Shown here: one piece after another, positions 1 through 9,002 of the stretch
Layout: every line of letters begins with the position of its first letter
Position numbering within the stretch: the stretch's first letter is position 1
Source: a virus
Reading direction: 5' to 3' (one strand)
Length of the DNA stretch: 64,000 bases
Virus record (IMG/VR): IMGVR_UViG_3300008267_000027
Coordinates: 23,175 to 87,174 of that record
Notes under the pieces: model-generated
Told to the model about the DNA's origin: nothing
The model's database searches: none
Seen by the model: only the letters and a program-made list of their open reading frames with translations
Program-made: the position numbers and the translations under genes

Positions 1-21
1 TGGCACAGCATTGTGCATTAA
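1..21 (+). CDS. 3' end of an upstream gene (partial)
   Basis: Only six codons and a TAA stop are visible, reading WHSIVH. The next gene starts nine bases later on the same strand, which suits the tight packing of this operon. Too little is left to say what the protein is. By position it should be another virion gene of the same plus-strand block. Confidence 0.35.
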   Translation, partial: WHSIVH

Positions 22-30
22 TTAATTACA

Positions 31-864
31 ATGACTGAATTAAAATATAAAACATTTAATCAACTTTTAAGTGAGGTGTTAATTGATTTTTACACTTTTA
101 ACTTAGAGGGTATGATTGATCCAGCTCAGCTTATTAAAGTAACTTTAAGAGTTAACTATGAGTTGGGTCTTAGAATTCATAAATCTAAAGATGTCATACT
201 AGAACTTGATCATGGTAAATGTAAATTACCAGATGATTTTTATGTTTTAAATTATGCTAATCTTGTAGGTAAATATACTGTACAAGACCCAGTTATATCA
301 GGTTCTCACGTAGAAGATGTTATTTTAGAGACAGTTCCTGAAAATGGTTCATGCTGTAAAGTGAATGCGTGCAAATCAAGTTGCGGTCAATATTATAACT
401 TAGTTCAAAGTTTAAGATCTGAAGTAAGAACTTATGAGGAGTTTTATCCTTTACAAGTTGGTAAGGCTAAGGTAGTATCTGAAGATTGCCCAAATCTCCA
501 AGTTAAGTCTACAAATCAAGCACAAATTAGAGATGGTTTTATTTTTACTAATCTTAATGAAGGTAAAATCCATATGAACTATATAGGTAATATGGAAGAT
601 GATGAGGGTAATTTGTTAGTATTAGATCACCCTTTGATTAATGAATTTTATGAGTATGCTCTAAAACAAAGAATTTTAGAAAACCTTTTAATCAATGGTG
701 AAGATGTAACATCAAGAGTTCAACTTATAGAACAAAGAATGAGAGCTGCTAGAAATAATGCACTATCTCTAGTAAACACTCCAGACTATGCTGAAATGCA
801 AAAACTTTGGGAAACTAATAGAAAAGCAATGTATGGAAAATACTACAACATGTTTAAGCGATAA
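31..864 (+). CDS. Probable virion tail/ring (head-tail connector) protein
   Basis: This 277-residue soluble protein has no signal peptide or membrane segment. A short cysteine-rich patch (CCKVNACKSSC, about residues 109-119) lies mid-protein, and the C-terminus is helical and charged, ending in YYNMFKR. It lies directly upstream of a zincin and a giant tail protein. In crAss-like virions the genes before the large tail (muzzle-type) protein encode ring or tail-stabilising proteins, so a ring/tail-completion role is inferred from order and size rather than from a recognised motif. The end overlaps the next gene by 32 bases. It could instead be another neck or tail component. Confidence 0.5.
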   Translation: MTELKYKTFNQLLSEVLIDFYTFNLEGMIDPAQLIKVTLRVNYELGLRIHKSKDVILELDHGKCKLPDDFYVLNYANLVGKYTVQDPVISGSHVEDVILETVPENGSCCKVNACKSSCGQYYNLVQSLRSEVRTYEEFYPLQVGKAKVVSEDCPNLQVKSTNQAQIRDGFIFTNLNEGKIHMNYIGNMEDDEGNLLVLDHPLINEFYEYALKQRILENLLINGEDVTSRVQLIEQRMRAARNNALSLVNTPDYAEMQKLWETNRKAMYGKYYNMFKR

Positions 865-1234
865 ACCTGCAAAATACTCTAAGAGTATAAAATTGCCAAC
901 ATACAATTGTGAGCTTATGGTTATAATTACCAGTAAGCTAAAAGATGATGCAACTAAGATATATAAAAAATATAAGATTAAAGATGATGATGAGGATGGT
1001 GAAAGTGAAGGAATAGTTATTAGTCCAGATATAGATAAGTATTTTTTAATGATTGATTTAAAATACCTATCTCATAATACACTAGCCCATGAGATATATC
1101 ATGCTACAGTGAGAATAACAGAGGATAGAGGTATTGTAGAAGAAGAAAGTCAAGCATGGTTATGTGGACATCTCACTGGTGTTATATATAAATTTTTAGA
1201 TAAAAAGACATTGACAATTAAACATGGCGGATAA
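833..1234 (+). CDS. Small zincin-type metallopeptidase
   Basis: A 133-residue protein if started at the ATG at 833; an in-frame ATG at 788 would give 148 residues but a longer overlap with the upstream gene. The motif HEIYH (H86, E87, H90) is a classic zincin HExxH, followed by the acidic stretch IVEEESQAW, whose glutamates could supply the third zinc ligand. A run of acidic residues (DDDEDGESEG) lies before the domain. There is no secretion signal, so it probably acts inside the host or during virion maturation. Its place between two structural genes suggests processing of virion proteins, but that is inference. The last 11 bases overlap the next gene. Confidence 0.7.
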   Translation: MENTTTCLSDKPAKYSKSIKLPTYNCELMVIITSKLKDDATKIYKKYKIKDDDEDGESEGIVISPDIDKYFLMIDLKYLSHNTLAHEIYHATVRITEDRGIVEEESQAWLCGHLTGVIYKFLDKKTLTIKHGG

Positions 1235-4200
1235 CACACAAAATACTAATACTAACACAACTAACAGTTTTAATAAAGGATTAATAAAAGATCCTGCTGA
1301 TAGTTTTGTTGGAGAAGGTTTATGGACACATGCAAGAAATGCTGTTAATAATTCTACAGAGGGTCAGCTAGGATTATTAGGTAATGAACCTGCTACCACT
1401 CTTTGTAAGTATGTACCTTATACAATAATAGGTTCTATATATTTAGGTGGGGAAGACTGGATTATATTTTCAACAGACAACTTTAATTCAGAGATAGGTA
1501 AGTTTAATGAGAAAGATTGCACATATTCTAAATTAGTAAACGCTCCTTGTTTAAACTTTAAAACTTCTAACTTAATAAAGGCTGCAGTAAAATCTAATTT
1601 TGATTGCACGAGTTCTGTATACTGGGATGATGGTATAAACCCCACGAGAGTTTTAAATGTAGATAATATTCCATATAAAGAAAAACCTAGAAAGAATACA
1701 GGAACAGAATGTTATGTAGCAGAATATACTACTGATTTAGATTGTGAAGCCTTAAGACTTGCACCATTATTAAAAACACCTTGCGTTAATCTTTCAAAGG
1801 GGAAGACTGGCGGTATAATGCCTAATGGTTCATACCAAGTTGTAATAGCTTATTCTATTAACGGTATTAAAGTTACTGATTACTTTTTACCATCTAACAT
1901 ACAATCTTTGTTTAGTCACTCAGATGTGTCTGGATCATTAGAGGTTGAAATAGAAAGTATAGATGAAGATTTTGATGAGTTTGAACTTGTAGTTATTAGT
2001 TATGTAAAAGAGAATATTACAGCTAGAAAAGTTGGGAACTATTCAACAAGAACTAAAAAAATATTCATTGACAAACTGGATGCTGCAGCTGTTGTAGTAG
2101 GTGTAGATAGGATACCTTTAAGAACACCTTCTTATGAAAAATCAGATGGACTATATGATTTAAATGATTACTTGATAAGAGTGGGTATATACACCAAACC
2201 TGATTTTAACTACCAACCTCAGGCTAACAAGATAGAAGCAAAATGGGTTGCTGTAGAAGTTCCTTCAAATTATTATGTTAAAGGAGGTAATGAAGTATCT
2301 TATTTGAGAGATGAAGTGTATTCATTTTTTATTAGATGGGTGTATAACACTGGTGAAAAATCAGCAAGTTATCATATTCCAGGAAGAGCTTCTCAAGGTA
2401 GAGATACATCTAATGCAGGTGGTACTGATGCAATAGAAACAAGAGAGGGTGGTGGACTAGTTAAAAAATGGCAAGTAAGTGATACATCTAAAATTTTAAA
2501 TAAGTCAACATCTACATTAGAAGGTGTTGGTACTATTGTAGCACAAGGTGAAATGGCTTACTGGGAAAGCACAGAAAGATACCCAGATAATAATCCTGCA
2601 ATATGGGGTGATTTGTGTGGTAAACCTATTAGACATCATAAAATGCCTGATAACAGCACCACTCATATTTATAATCTTGAGAATGATGCTATAGTATTAT
2701 TAGGTGTAAAGTTTGAGGGTATTACACATCCATTAGATAATGATGATAATCCAATATCATCTATAGTAGGTTATGAAATACTAAGAGGATCTAGAGAAGG
2801 TAATAAAACTGTTATTGCTAAAGGACTTCTTAGTAATATGGCAGAGTATGATATTGATCCTGATGTATCAAGTAGAAAAGGTTTATATGCAAACTATCCT
2901 TTTAATGATCTTTCTGCAGACCCTTTCCTATCTAAGAAACCTGTAAAGGGTGGTTGTGAAGGTAAAGGATATACATCAATGGGAAGTTTTAGAAATGACT
3001 TATTTAGCTTTCACTCCCCAGATACACAGTTTAGAGATCCTTTCTTAAACCCATATGAATTAAAAATACATGGTGAAGTTTTTGGAACAGTGGAAGGTAG
3101 CTTTAGTCCTGTATATAGACATCCACAACATAAACTCATAAAAGACTTTGCTGTATTTTGTGCAGCTATTATAGGTGTTGGTGTAGGTATACTATCTATT
3201 AAAGGTAGAACTACAACAGGAACAGCAAAAGATCCTAAAAGAAGTCTTGATACAGGTTTAACAATGACAATTGGTGGTTTTGCAAATGGTCAATTAGTTA
3301 ATACTCCATTAGGAGGATCATTAGGTGAAGGTACAATTAATACTTCTCAGACAACTGAACAACTTGTACCTACTGAAAATAGAACTTTGATGGCAGCCCA
3401 AGCTGCATTCACTTTTACATACTTTATGGGAGCTGGTATGGATGAGGCGTTAAGAACAATAAGATTTATGCTTCCTTATCAGCAGTATGCTTATCAATAC
3501 AATGCTCATGGATTATATAATAACTATATAACTCCTACTCCTGGAAATATTAGACGTAAAGTTGTAGATGCTCAATATATTAATCCATATATTCAAGATT
3601 TTGGACCTACTGAAAGAATTAATAATCTATTTAGAAGTCGGTTTGTAGCTTTAAGAATAGAAGATACATTAGAGAACCCATCCACAAAAGACAACTCTAG
3701 AGTTACTATTGGTATGCTTTCTCAATGGGATAATCCTACAAGACCTTTTTCAAGAACAACATCTTCACACTATAGTTCTCTTAAAATACAATTACCTAGT
3801 CAATATGGACAACTTGATGGTATAATGCAAGTACCTGTTTCAGGATGCACATATTACACTTCTGGTGAAAAAGATATAAGATATACTTCTCCTGTATTGT
3901 TTGGAGGAGACACCTACATAAACAGATATACTGAAAAAAATGCATTCTTTTTCTTTAATGACTGGTTGATGGGACAACCTGATGGTTTTACATATGACTA
4001 TATGCAGTATGTAAATGTCCCCTATCCTAGATATTGGATGGATAGCAGTGATTATGATTCTTCTAGATTAATTGCTCCATTAGCTAAGATAGCAGTTGGT
4101 GTATTTGGAGGAGCTGCATTAGGACAACTTATAGGAAATATAATTCAAAATGCAGCAAGTAGTGCAGCAGGAACTATTGGAGGAACTGCAGGTAATATTG

Positions 4201-6023
4201 TAGGAACAGCTACAACAATTGGTGGTGTGGTAGGTGGGTTAGCAATGGGTACTATTTCTTTAGCAGATTGGAAAAGTCAAGTGTTAGCTAATGACTATTT
4301 TCATTTAGACAGAAGAAAATCAGATTGTACAGGTAAAGTTGGATTCGGTGTTAGAGATGCATTCTTTTATGTATTTGCTAATGGTGTAAGAGATTTCTTT
4401 GTAGAAAGTGAAATTAACTTAGCACAGAGAGACTGGGATGAAGAAACAGCTAGACGTCACTATGATCAATATACCTATACAGATCTTAAATCATTATTTA
4501 GAAGTGATATTATAAAAGCAGGTAACTACTATAAATATGATTATAGTTTGTCAGCTAATAGAATGTTTAACAACTTTATATCTTGGGGTAACTTGGTTCC
4601 TAGAGATTTTGATCCACTAGTCTCTGAAAAATGTTTTTCATACTATCCATCTAGAGCAATATACTCACTACCTACACAGGATGAATTAAAGAGAGATAAT
4701 TGGAGATTCTTCTTAGCTAATAACTATTATGATTTTGGTAGCACTGTTACCACAATAAAAGGAGTTAACCAGTCTGGTGCTTTAATTCTTTATGCTGATG
4801 CCTCTCCAAATCTATTTGCTGGTGTGGATCAACTACAAACTAATAATGGAATTAAAGTTACAATTGGTGATGGAGGTCTGTTTGGTACACCTATGCAAGC
4901 TACTAGTAATGCTGAACATCTTTATGAATATGGAGCTTGTCAATCAGTGTATGGAGTTATAAATACACCTGCTGGATTATTCTGGATAAGTCAGAATCAA
5001 GGTAAGGTGTTTCAGTATGGAGGTCAAGGAGCACTTAAAGAGATTTCTAGAAACGGTATGAAGTTTTGGTTTGCTAAGTATCTACCTTCACAACTACTAC
5101 TTCAGTTCCCAGATTTTGAACTTAAAGATAATATTGCATCTGGTGTAGCTGCTTCATTGACATATGATAATGTAAATGACATTTTATATGTTTGTAAAAA
5201 AGACTACGTAGTTAGAGATGAGTATAAGGCAAATGTTGTATATGATGGTGGTAACAGATTTAGATATTTAAATCAACTTATATACTTAGGAGATAGTAGA
5301 ATTTTTGAAGATGCAAGTTTTACAATCAGTTATGATGTAAAAACAGAAGCATGGATAAGTTTCCATGACTGGCATCCTGATTTTGTAATCCCTTCTAAGA
5401 GACACTTCTTAACAGTTAAAGATAAAGGTATATATAGACATAATGATAGATGTGATTTATTCTGTAATTTCTATGGTGTAGATTATCCATTTGAAGTGGA
5501 GTTTGTATCTCAAACTGGTCAGACAGTAACTACAATGAAAAATGTAGAGTATCAGTTAGAGTGTTACAAATATGATAAGACATGTCAAGATAAAAACCAT
5601 ATACTAGACTATAATTTTGATAGGGCTGTTATACATAATACAGAGCAAAGTTCTGGTGATTTGAAGTTGGTCCTTAGACCTAAGAATGATCCAATGTCTA
5701 TAATAGACTATCCTATTATTAAAGCTAATAATATTGACATTCTATATTCTAAAGAGGAGAATAAATATAGATTCAACCAGTTCTGGGATGCTACAAGAAA
5801 CAGAGGTGAGTATAAAGAAAACTATACACCTATGTGGCAAACAGCTGCAAATGGTTATGACAAAGTATTAAATGAAGCATATCACAATTATCAAAGATCA
5901 TTAACCCAACATAAAAAAATAAGACATTATTTAAATAAGATTTTGTTGAAGAGGATGAAGTGTGATGATGTTAAAATGTTATTTAGATTGTCTAATGCTA
6001 AAGTTACAAATTCATTTAGATAA
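1224..6023 (+). CDS. Giant tail protein (muzzle-type / tail-tube closing)
   Basis: A 1599-residue protein, rich in aromatic residues and predicted beta structure, as in large tail-hub or muzzle proteins. Two hydrophobic glycine- and alanine-rich segments stand out: residues about 638-662 (FAVFCAAIIGVGVGILSI) and a longer one at about 950-1016, with repeated GG, IGG and VGG steps. They could be membrane-inserting or buried helices exposed on DNA ejection. No enzyme motif was seen. Its size and position, after a ring-type gene and before cargo-type genes, match the muzzle gene of crAss-like phages. That assignment rests on gene order, since no domain was matched. The stop overlaps the next start as TAATG. 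Confidence 0.6.
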   Translation: MADNTQNTNTNTTNSFNKGLIKDPADSFVGEGLWTHARNAVNNSTEGQLGLLGNEPATTLCKYVPYTIIGSIYLGGEDWIIFSTDNFNSEIGKFNEKDCTYSKLVNAPCLNFKTSNLIKAAVKSNFDCTSSVYWDDGINPTRVLNVDNIPYKEKPRKNTGTECYVAEYTTDLDCEALRLAPLLKTPCVNLSKGKTGGIMPNGSYQVVIAYSINGIKVTDYFLPSNIQSLFSHSDVSGSLEVEIESIDEDFDEFELVVISYVKENITARKVGNYSTRTKKIFIDKLDAAAVVVGVDRIPLRTPSYEKSDGLYDLNDYLIRVGIYTKPDFNYQPQANKIEAKWVAVEVPSNYYVKGGNEVSYLRDEVYSFFIRWVYNTGEKSASYHIPGRASQGRDTSNAGGTDAIETREGGGLVKKWQVSDTSKILNKSTSTLEGVGTIVAQGEMAYWESTERYPDNNPAIWGDLCGKPIRHHKMPDNSTTHIYNLENDAIVLLGVKFEGITHPLDNDDNPISSIVGYEILRGSREGNKTVIAKGLLSNMAEYDIDPDVSSRKGLYANYPFNDLSADPFLSKKPVKGGCEGKGYTSMGSFRNDLFSFHSPDTQFRDPFLNPYELKIHGEVFGTVEGSFSPVYRHPQHKLIKDFAVFCAAIIGVGVGILSIKGRTTTGTAKDPKRSLDTGLTMTIGGFANGQLVNTPLGGSLGEGTINTSQTTEQLVPTENRTLMAAQAAFTFTYFMGAGMDEALRTIRFMLPYQQYAYQYNAHGLYNNYITPTPGNIRRKVVDAQYINPYIQDFGPTERINNLFRSRFVALRIEDTLENPSTKDNSRVTIGMLSQWDNPTRPFSRTTSSHYSSLKIQLPSQYGQLDGIMQVPVSGCTYYTSGEKDIRYTSPVLFGGDTYINRYTEKNAFFFFNDWLMGQPDGFTYDYMQYVNVPYPRYWMDSSDYDSSRLIAPLAKIAVGVFGGAALGQLIGNIIQNAASSAAGTIGGTAGNIVGTATTIGGVVGGLAMGTISLADWKSQVLANDYFHLDRRKSDCTGKVGFGVRDAFFYVFANGVRDFFVESEINLAQRDWDEETARRHYDQYTYTDLKSLFRSDIIKAGNYYKYDYSLSANRMFNNFISWGNLVPRDFDPLVSEKCFSYYPSRAIYSLPTQDELKRDNWRFFLANNYYDFGSTVTTIKGVNQSGALILYADASPNLFAGVDQLQTNNGIKVTIGDGGLFGTPMQATSNAEHLYEYGACQSVYGVINTPAGLFWISQNQGKVFQYGGQGALKEISRNGMKFWFAKYLPSQLLLQFPDFELKDNIASGVAASLTYDNVNDILYVCKKDYVVRDEYKANVVYDGGNRFRYLNQLIYLGDSRIFEDASFTISYDVKTEAWISFHDWHPDFVIPSKRHFLTVKDKGIYRHNDRCDLFCNFYGVDYPFEVEFVSQTGQTVTTMKNVEYQLECYKYDKTCQDKNHILDYNFDRAVIHNTEQSSGDLKLVLRPKNDPMSIIDYPIIKANNIDILYSKEENKYRFNQFWDATRNRGEYKENYTPMWQTAANGYDKVLNEAYHNYQRSLTQHKKIRHYLNKILLKRMKCDDVKMLFRLSNAKVTNSFR

Positions 6024-8956
6024 TGAGAAAAGACTCACCCTTATTAGCTTTTTATTATGATAGACTTCCATCTAAGAAAGAAGGTGGTCCTGGAGATGGA
6101 ATATTTGATTCTGTAGTAAGTAAGTTAAATCCATTTAATTGGGGAGTAACAGACTATAGTAAATCTGGTTCATTTAAAAATGCTTATTCAGCAGCATTAA
6201 AGAATAATGAAAAGGAGTTCATGTATAATAATAAAAGGTATAATACTAATTATAAAGGTACAGAACAGCAACAATTATCAGCTACAGGTATTACAAACAA
6301 TCAAAGAATGAATCAAAATGTTTTTAGGAAAGCTCTTAGAAACATTGATCAAGGAAGTGGTAGTGAGGATGTTGATGAAGGTTATAATGGATATCCTAAT
6401 CCTTTTAATGCTCTAGGAGATTTGCTTGCTGGTAAAAAATATAATACTCAAGATGATCCAGAGCAAACAGATATGCTTAATATTTATGCAGGTGCCCCAC
6501 AAAAAAATAACACATTAGGTGTTAGTAGGTATAAACCAACTAAGATAAAAGAAAATAATGCATCAACCTACTATAGAGTCAATCCATTAAATAATAAAAT
6601 GCCTAATCAATTGACTCAAGAGCAATTTGATTATGTATTAAAGAATAAAGCTTTTAGTGATTATCTTCCAAATTTTAACAGTTATGTAGATGAGCAAGGA
6701 AAACCGCATAACAACTATAGAGGTCTTGGTACTTTTACTATTGATGCTGGAAAAGATGACAGGGGTGATTATATTTCATATTATGACAAATGGGATTTAA
6801 ATCCATTTAGTTCTGGAAAAAATGCACCTGATTTATCATTAGGTGTAGGTAAACCTTATGAAATTTATGATAGAATATATTATAAAGACTATGGAAATGG
6901 GGTTAAAAAAAGAATGTATTATAATGATAGTGAACTAAGTAATTTAGATTTCAAATCTAAAAATTTTGATACTAAAGCCTTACAGAGAGAGTTGGCAAAC
7001 AGAGGATATAATCTATCTAAATCTTTTATTAAAGATGATGAGGATTATGATGGGATACTTGGTGAAGAAACCAAAAAAGCATATTTAGATTGGAAGTCTA
7101 AATATCAAACTCCTAAAAAAGAATATGGAGGTATTACAAAATACGGACCTGGTGGTATGACTAAAGATCCTAATAAACCTTATTCTAAATCTAATCCAGA
7201 GGGATATGTTAGTTTAAAAAATAATCGAGACTGGTTTGATAGTCATGCTAATTGGACTAACACTGGAAATCCTGAGTGGGATGCTAAAGTTAGACAACAG
7301 ATACTAACAGGTAGATTTGGACTTGATCCTAAATCAGGTGCATTAATAAAGCTTGATAAAAATGAATGGGTTAATGTTCCATCAGAATATAAAAGAGAAG
7401 CTACAGATACTAGACAATGGACACCTGAACAAAAACAACAATCTTGGGAAAAGAAAGTTAAACCTCAAATAGTACAAAGTACTAAAGACTTAATTACTAA
7501 TCCAGTGATGATGGCACCTGGTGCTATACTTACAGGAGGTATGGCTGCAGGTATTCCTGCTATATCTAGAACAGCAGCAGCTGTTGTGCCTGCTTTAGAA
7601 ACATCAATAGGAGGTATACCAGGACTTACAGCAGGTAATCTTATTAATGCAGGGTTTGCATATCAAGGTGCTAAAAATTTACCTAATGTAGCAAGTGCAT
7701 GGAAAGATGTAGCTAATAAACCTACGTGGGGTGGTGTAGGAAATGCTTTAGGTCAAACAGCACTTACAGCAATAGATATCTTACCTTTTGCTAGTACAGC
7801 TGCTAAAGGTATCCCTAGCGTAATGCAAGATGTCAATCAAGCCGGTAATTATTTAACAACACAAACTCCTTTAAAGAGTACATATAAATTAAATCCTTGG
7901 GCATTTAAACCTCAAGAAGGAATGATGTATAGAGGTCTTGGACAAGAAGGAATGGAAGATGCTATTCAATCTGGTGTATTTAGACCTAAGCAACATGGTT
8001 ATGCAGAAGGTAGATCTTTAGCAGAAAAGGTCACTACACCTAAACAGTTTGGTAGTACATTTTATGCTCCTGCTGAAAGATTTGGAGTGGTTGAAAATTA
8101 TGGACCTAGTTACTTAGCAGAAGTTCCTTTTGAAGGTAATGAGTTTGCCAGAAGATATGGAAGAAAAGATTGGAGTTGGAGTACACCTAGACAAATACCT
8201 ATTGAGGAAGGAAGAATACTACAAAAAAATTGGCTAAGAGGATATAAAGAAGTTCCTAAACCTACATCTTTAAGTTCTACTGTAGAAACACCTAGTAACT
8301 TAAGTACTATTAATTTAGAAAGGGGAAGTCCTAAATCTAAATCAAAAATGTATAAAGCTAGTGAAGTAGTTGATGACCCTCACTTTAACATTAAAAAAAT
8401 ATTTAGAGGGGATAAAGAAGTTCCAAAAGAGATTAAGATTGTCGGAAAATCTGGAGATTGGACAGTTAATAAATCTAAAGATGGAACCTATTATTTTAAT
8501 GCTTCAATGTCTAATCCTTTAGAGTCAGGAAAAGCAATGTTAAAAATAAATGAGTTATTACCATCTAAATCTACGATATTAGAACCAAACAGTTTAAGTT
8601 TAGATTCATATAAAAATGTTTTAAAACTAGGGAAAAGACCAGGTTGGAAAATGGAATTTGAAAATTATATACCCTTAAATCATAGTGCAATACATGATAA
8701 AAGTTTAGCTGATAAATTTGGGTTTACTCCTGATGCATACACTGTTCCTTTTGAATCATTAGAAGATGCTAATAAAGCTTTAAAAGAAGTAAACGCAATG
8801 TTAAAAAAACAAGGAATTAATTATGAGGCTGATGTCTTTTCTAATGGTATTGGATTATATGGTATAAAAATACCAAATTTTAAATTAACTAGAGGCTATA
8901 AAAAGGGTGGTAAAGTAAATCCTTTACAGCAATTCTATATGAGTAAAATTAGGTAG
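6023..8956 (+). CDS. Virion/cargo protein with peptidoglycan-binding and ART-like domains
   Basis: This is a 977-residue multidomain protein. Near residue 20 it has the motif GGPGDGIFDSV, echoed in the next gene. Around residues 315-360 the sequence LQRELANRGY..DGILGEETKKAYLDW matches the peptidoglycan-binding domain 1 pattern. A hydrophobic stretch follows at about 490-550. Residues about 635-720 resemble an ADP-ribosyltransferase fold: YRG (R637), an ST pair (S678-T679) in GSTFYAPAERF, and possible downstream acidic residues; this reading is tentative. Y-GG and GPGGMTK steps occur after the wall-binding domain, and the C-terminus carries KKGGK. It sits between the giant tail protein and a peptidase protein, so delivery through the cell envelope with the genome is likely. 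Confidence 0.6.
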   Translation: MRKDSPLLAFYYDRLPSKKEGGPGDGIFDSVVSKLNPFNWGVTDYSKSGSFKNAYSAALKNNEKEFMYNNKRYNTNYKGTEQQQLSATGITNNQRMNQNVFRKALRNIDQGSGSEDVDEGYNGYPNPFNALGDLLAGKKYNTQDDPEQTDMLNIYAGAPQKNNTLGVSRYKPTKIKENNASTYYRVNPLNNKMPNQLTQEQFDYVLKNKAFSDYLPNFNSYVDEQGKPHNNYRGLGTFTIDAGKDDRGDYISYYDKWDLNPFSSGKNAPDLSLGVGKPYEIYDRIYYKDYGNGVKKRMYYNDSELSNLDFKSKNFDTKALQRELANRGYNLSKSFIKDDEDYDGILGEETKKAYLDWKSKYQTPKKEYGGITKYGPGGMTKDPNKPYSKSNPEGYVSLKNNRDWFDSHANWTNTGNPEWDAKVRQQILTGRFGLDPKSGALIKLDKNEWVNVPSEYKREATDTRQWTPEQKQQSWEKKVKPQIVQSTKDLITNPVMMAPGAILTGGMAAGIPAISRTAAAVVPALETSIGGIPGLTAGNLINAGFAYQGAKNLPNVASAWKDVANKPTWGGVGNALGQTALTAIDILPFASTAAKGIPSVMQDVNQAGNYLTTQTPLKSTYKLNPWAFKPQEGMMYRGLGQEGMEDAIQSGVFRPKQHGYAEGRSLAEKVTTPKQFGSTFYAPAERFGVVENYGPSYLAEVPFEGNEFARRYGRKDWSWSTPRQIPIEEGRILQKNWLRGYKEVPKPTSLSSTVETPSNLSTINLERGSPKSKSKMYKASEVVDDPHFNIKKIFRGDKEVPKEIKIVGKSGDWTVNKSKDGTYYFNASMSNPLESGKAMLKINELLPSKSTILEPNSLSLDSYKNVLKLGKRPGWKMEFENYIPLNHSAIHDKSLADKFGFTPDAYTVPFESLEDANKALKEVNAMLKKQGINYEADVFSNGIGLYGIKIPNFKLTRGYKKGGKVNPLQQFYMSKIR

Positions 8957-9002
8957 TCTGCTAAAAATTCAGTAAATTTAAATATAAGGTAAATAATAAA
9001 TT

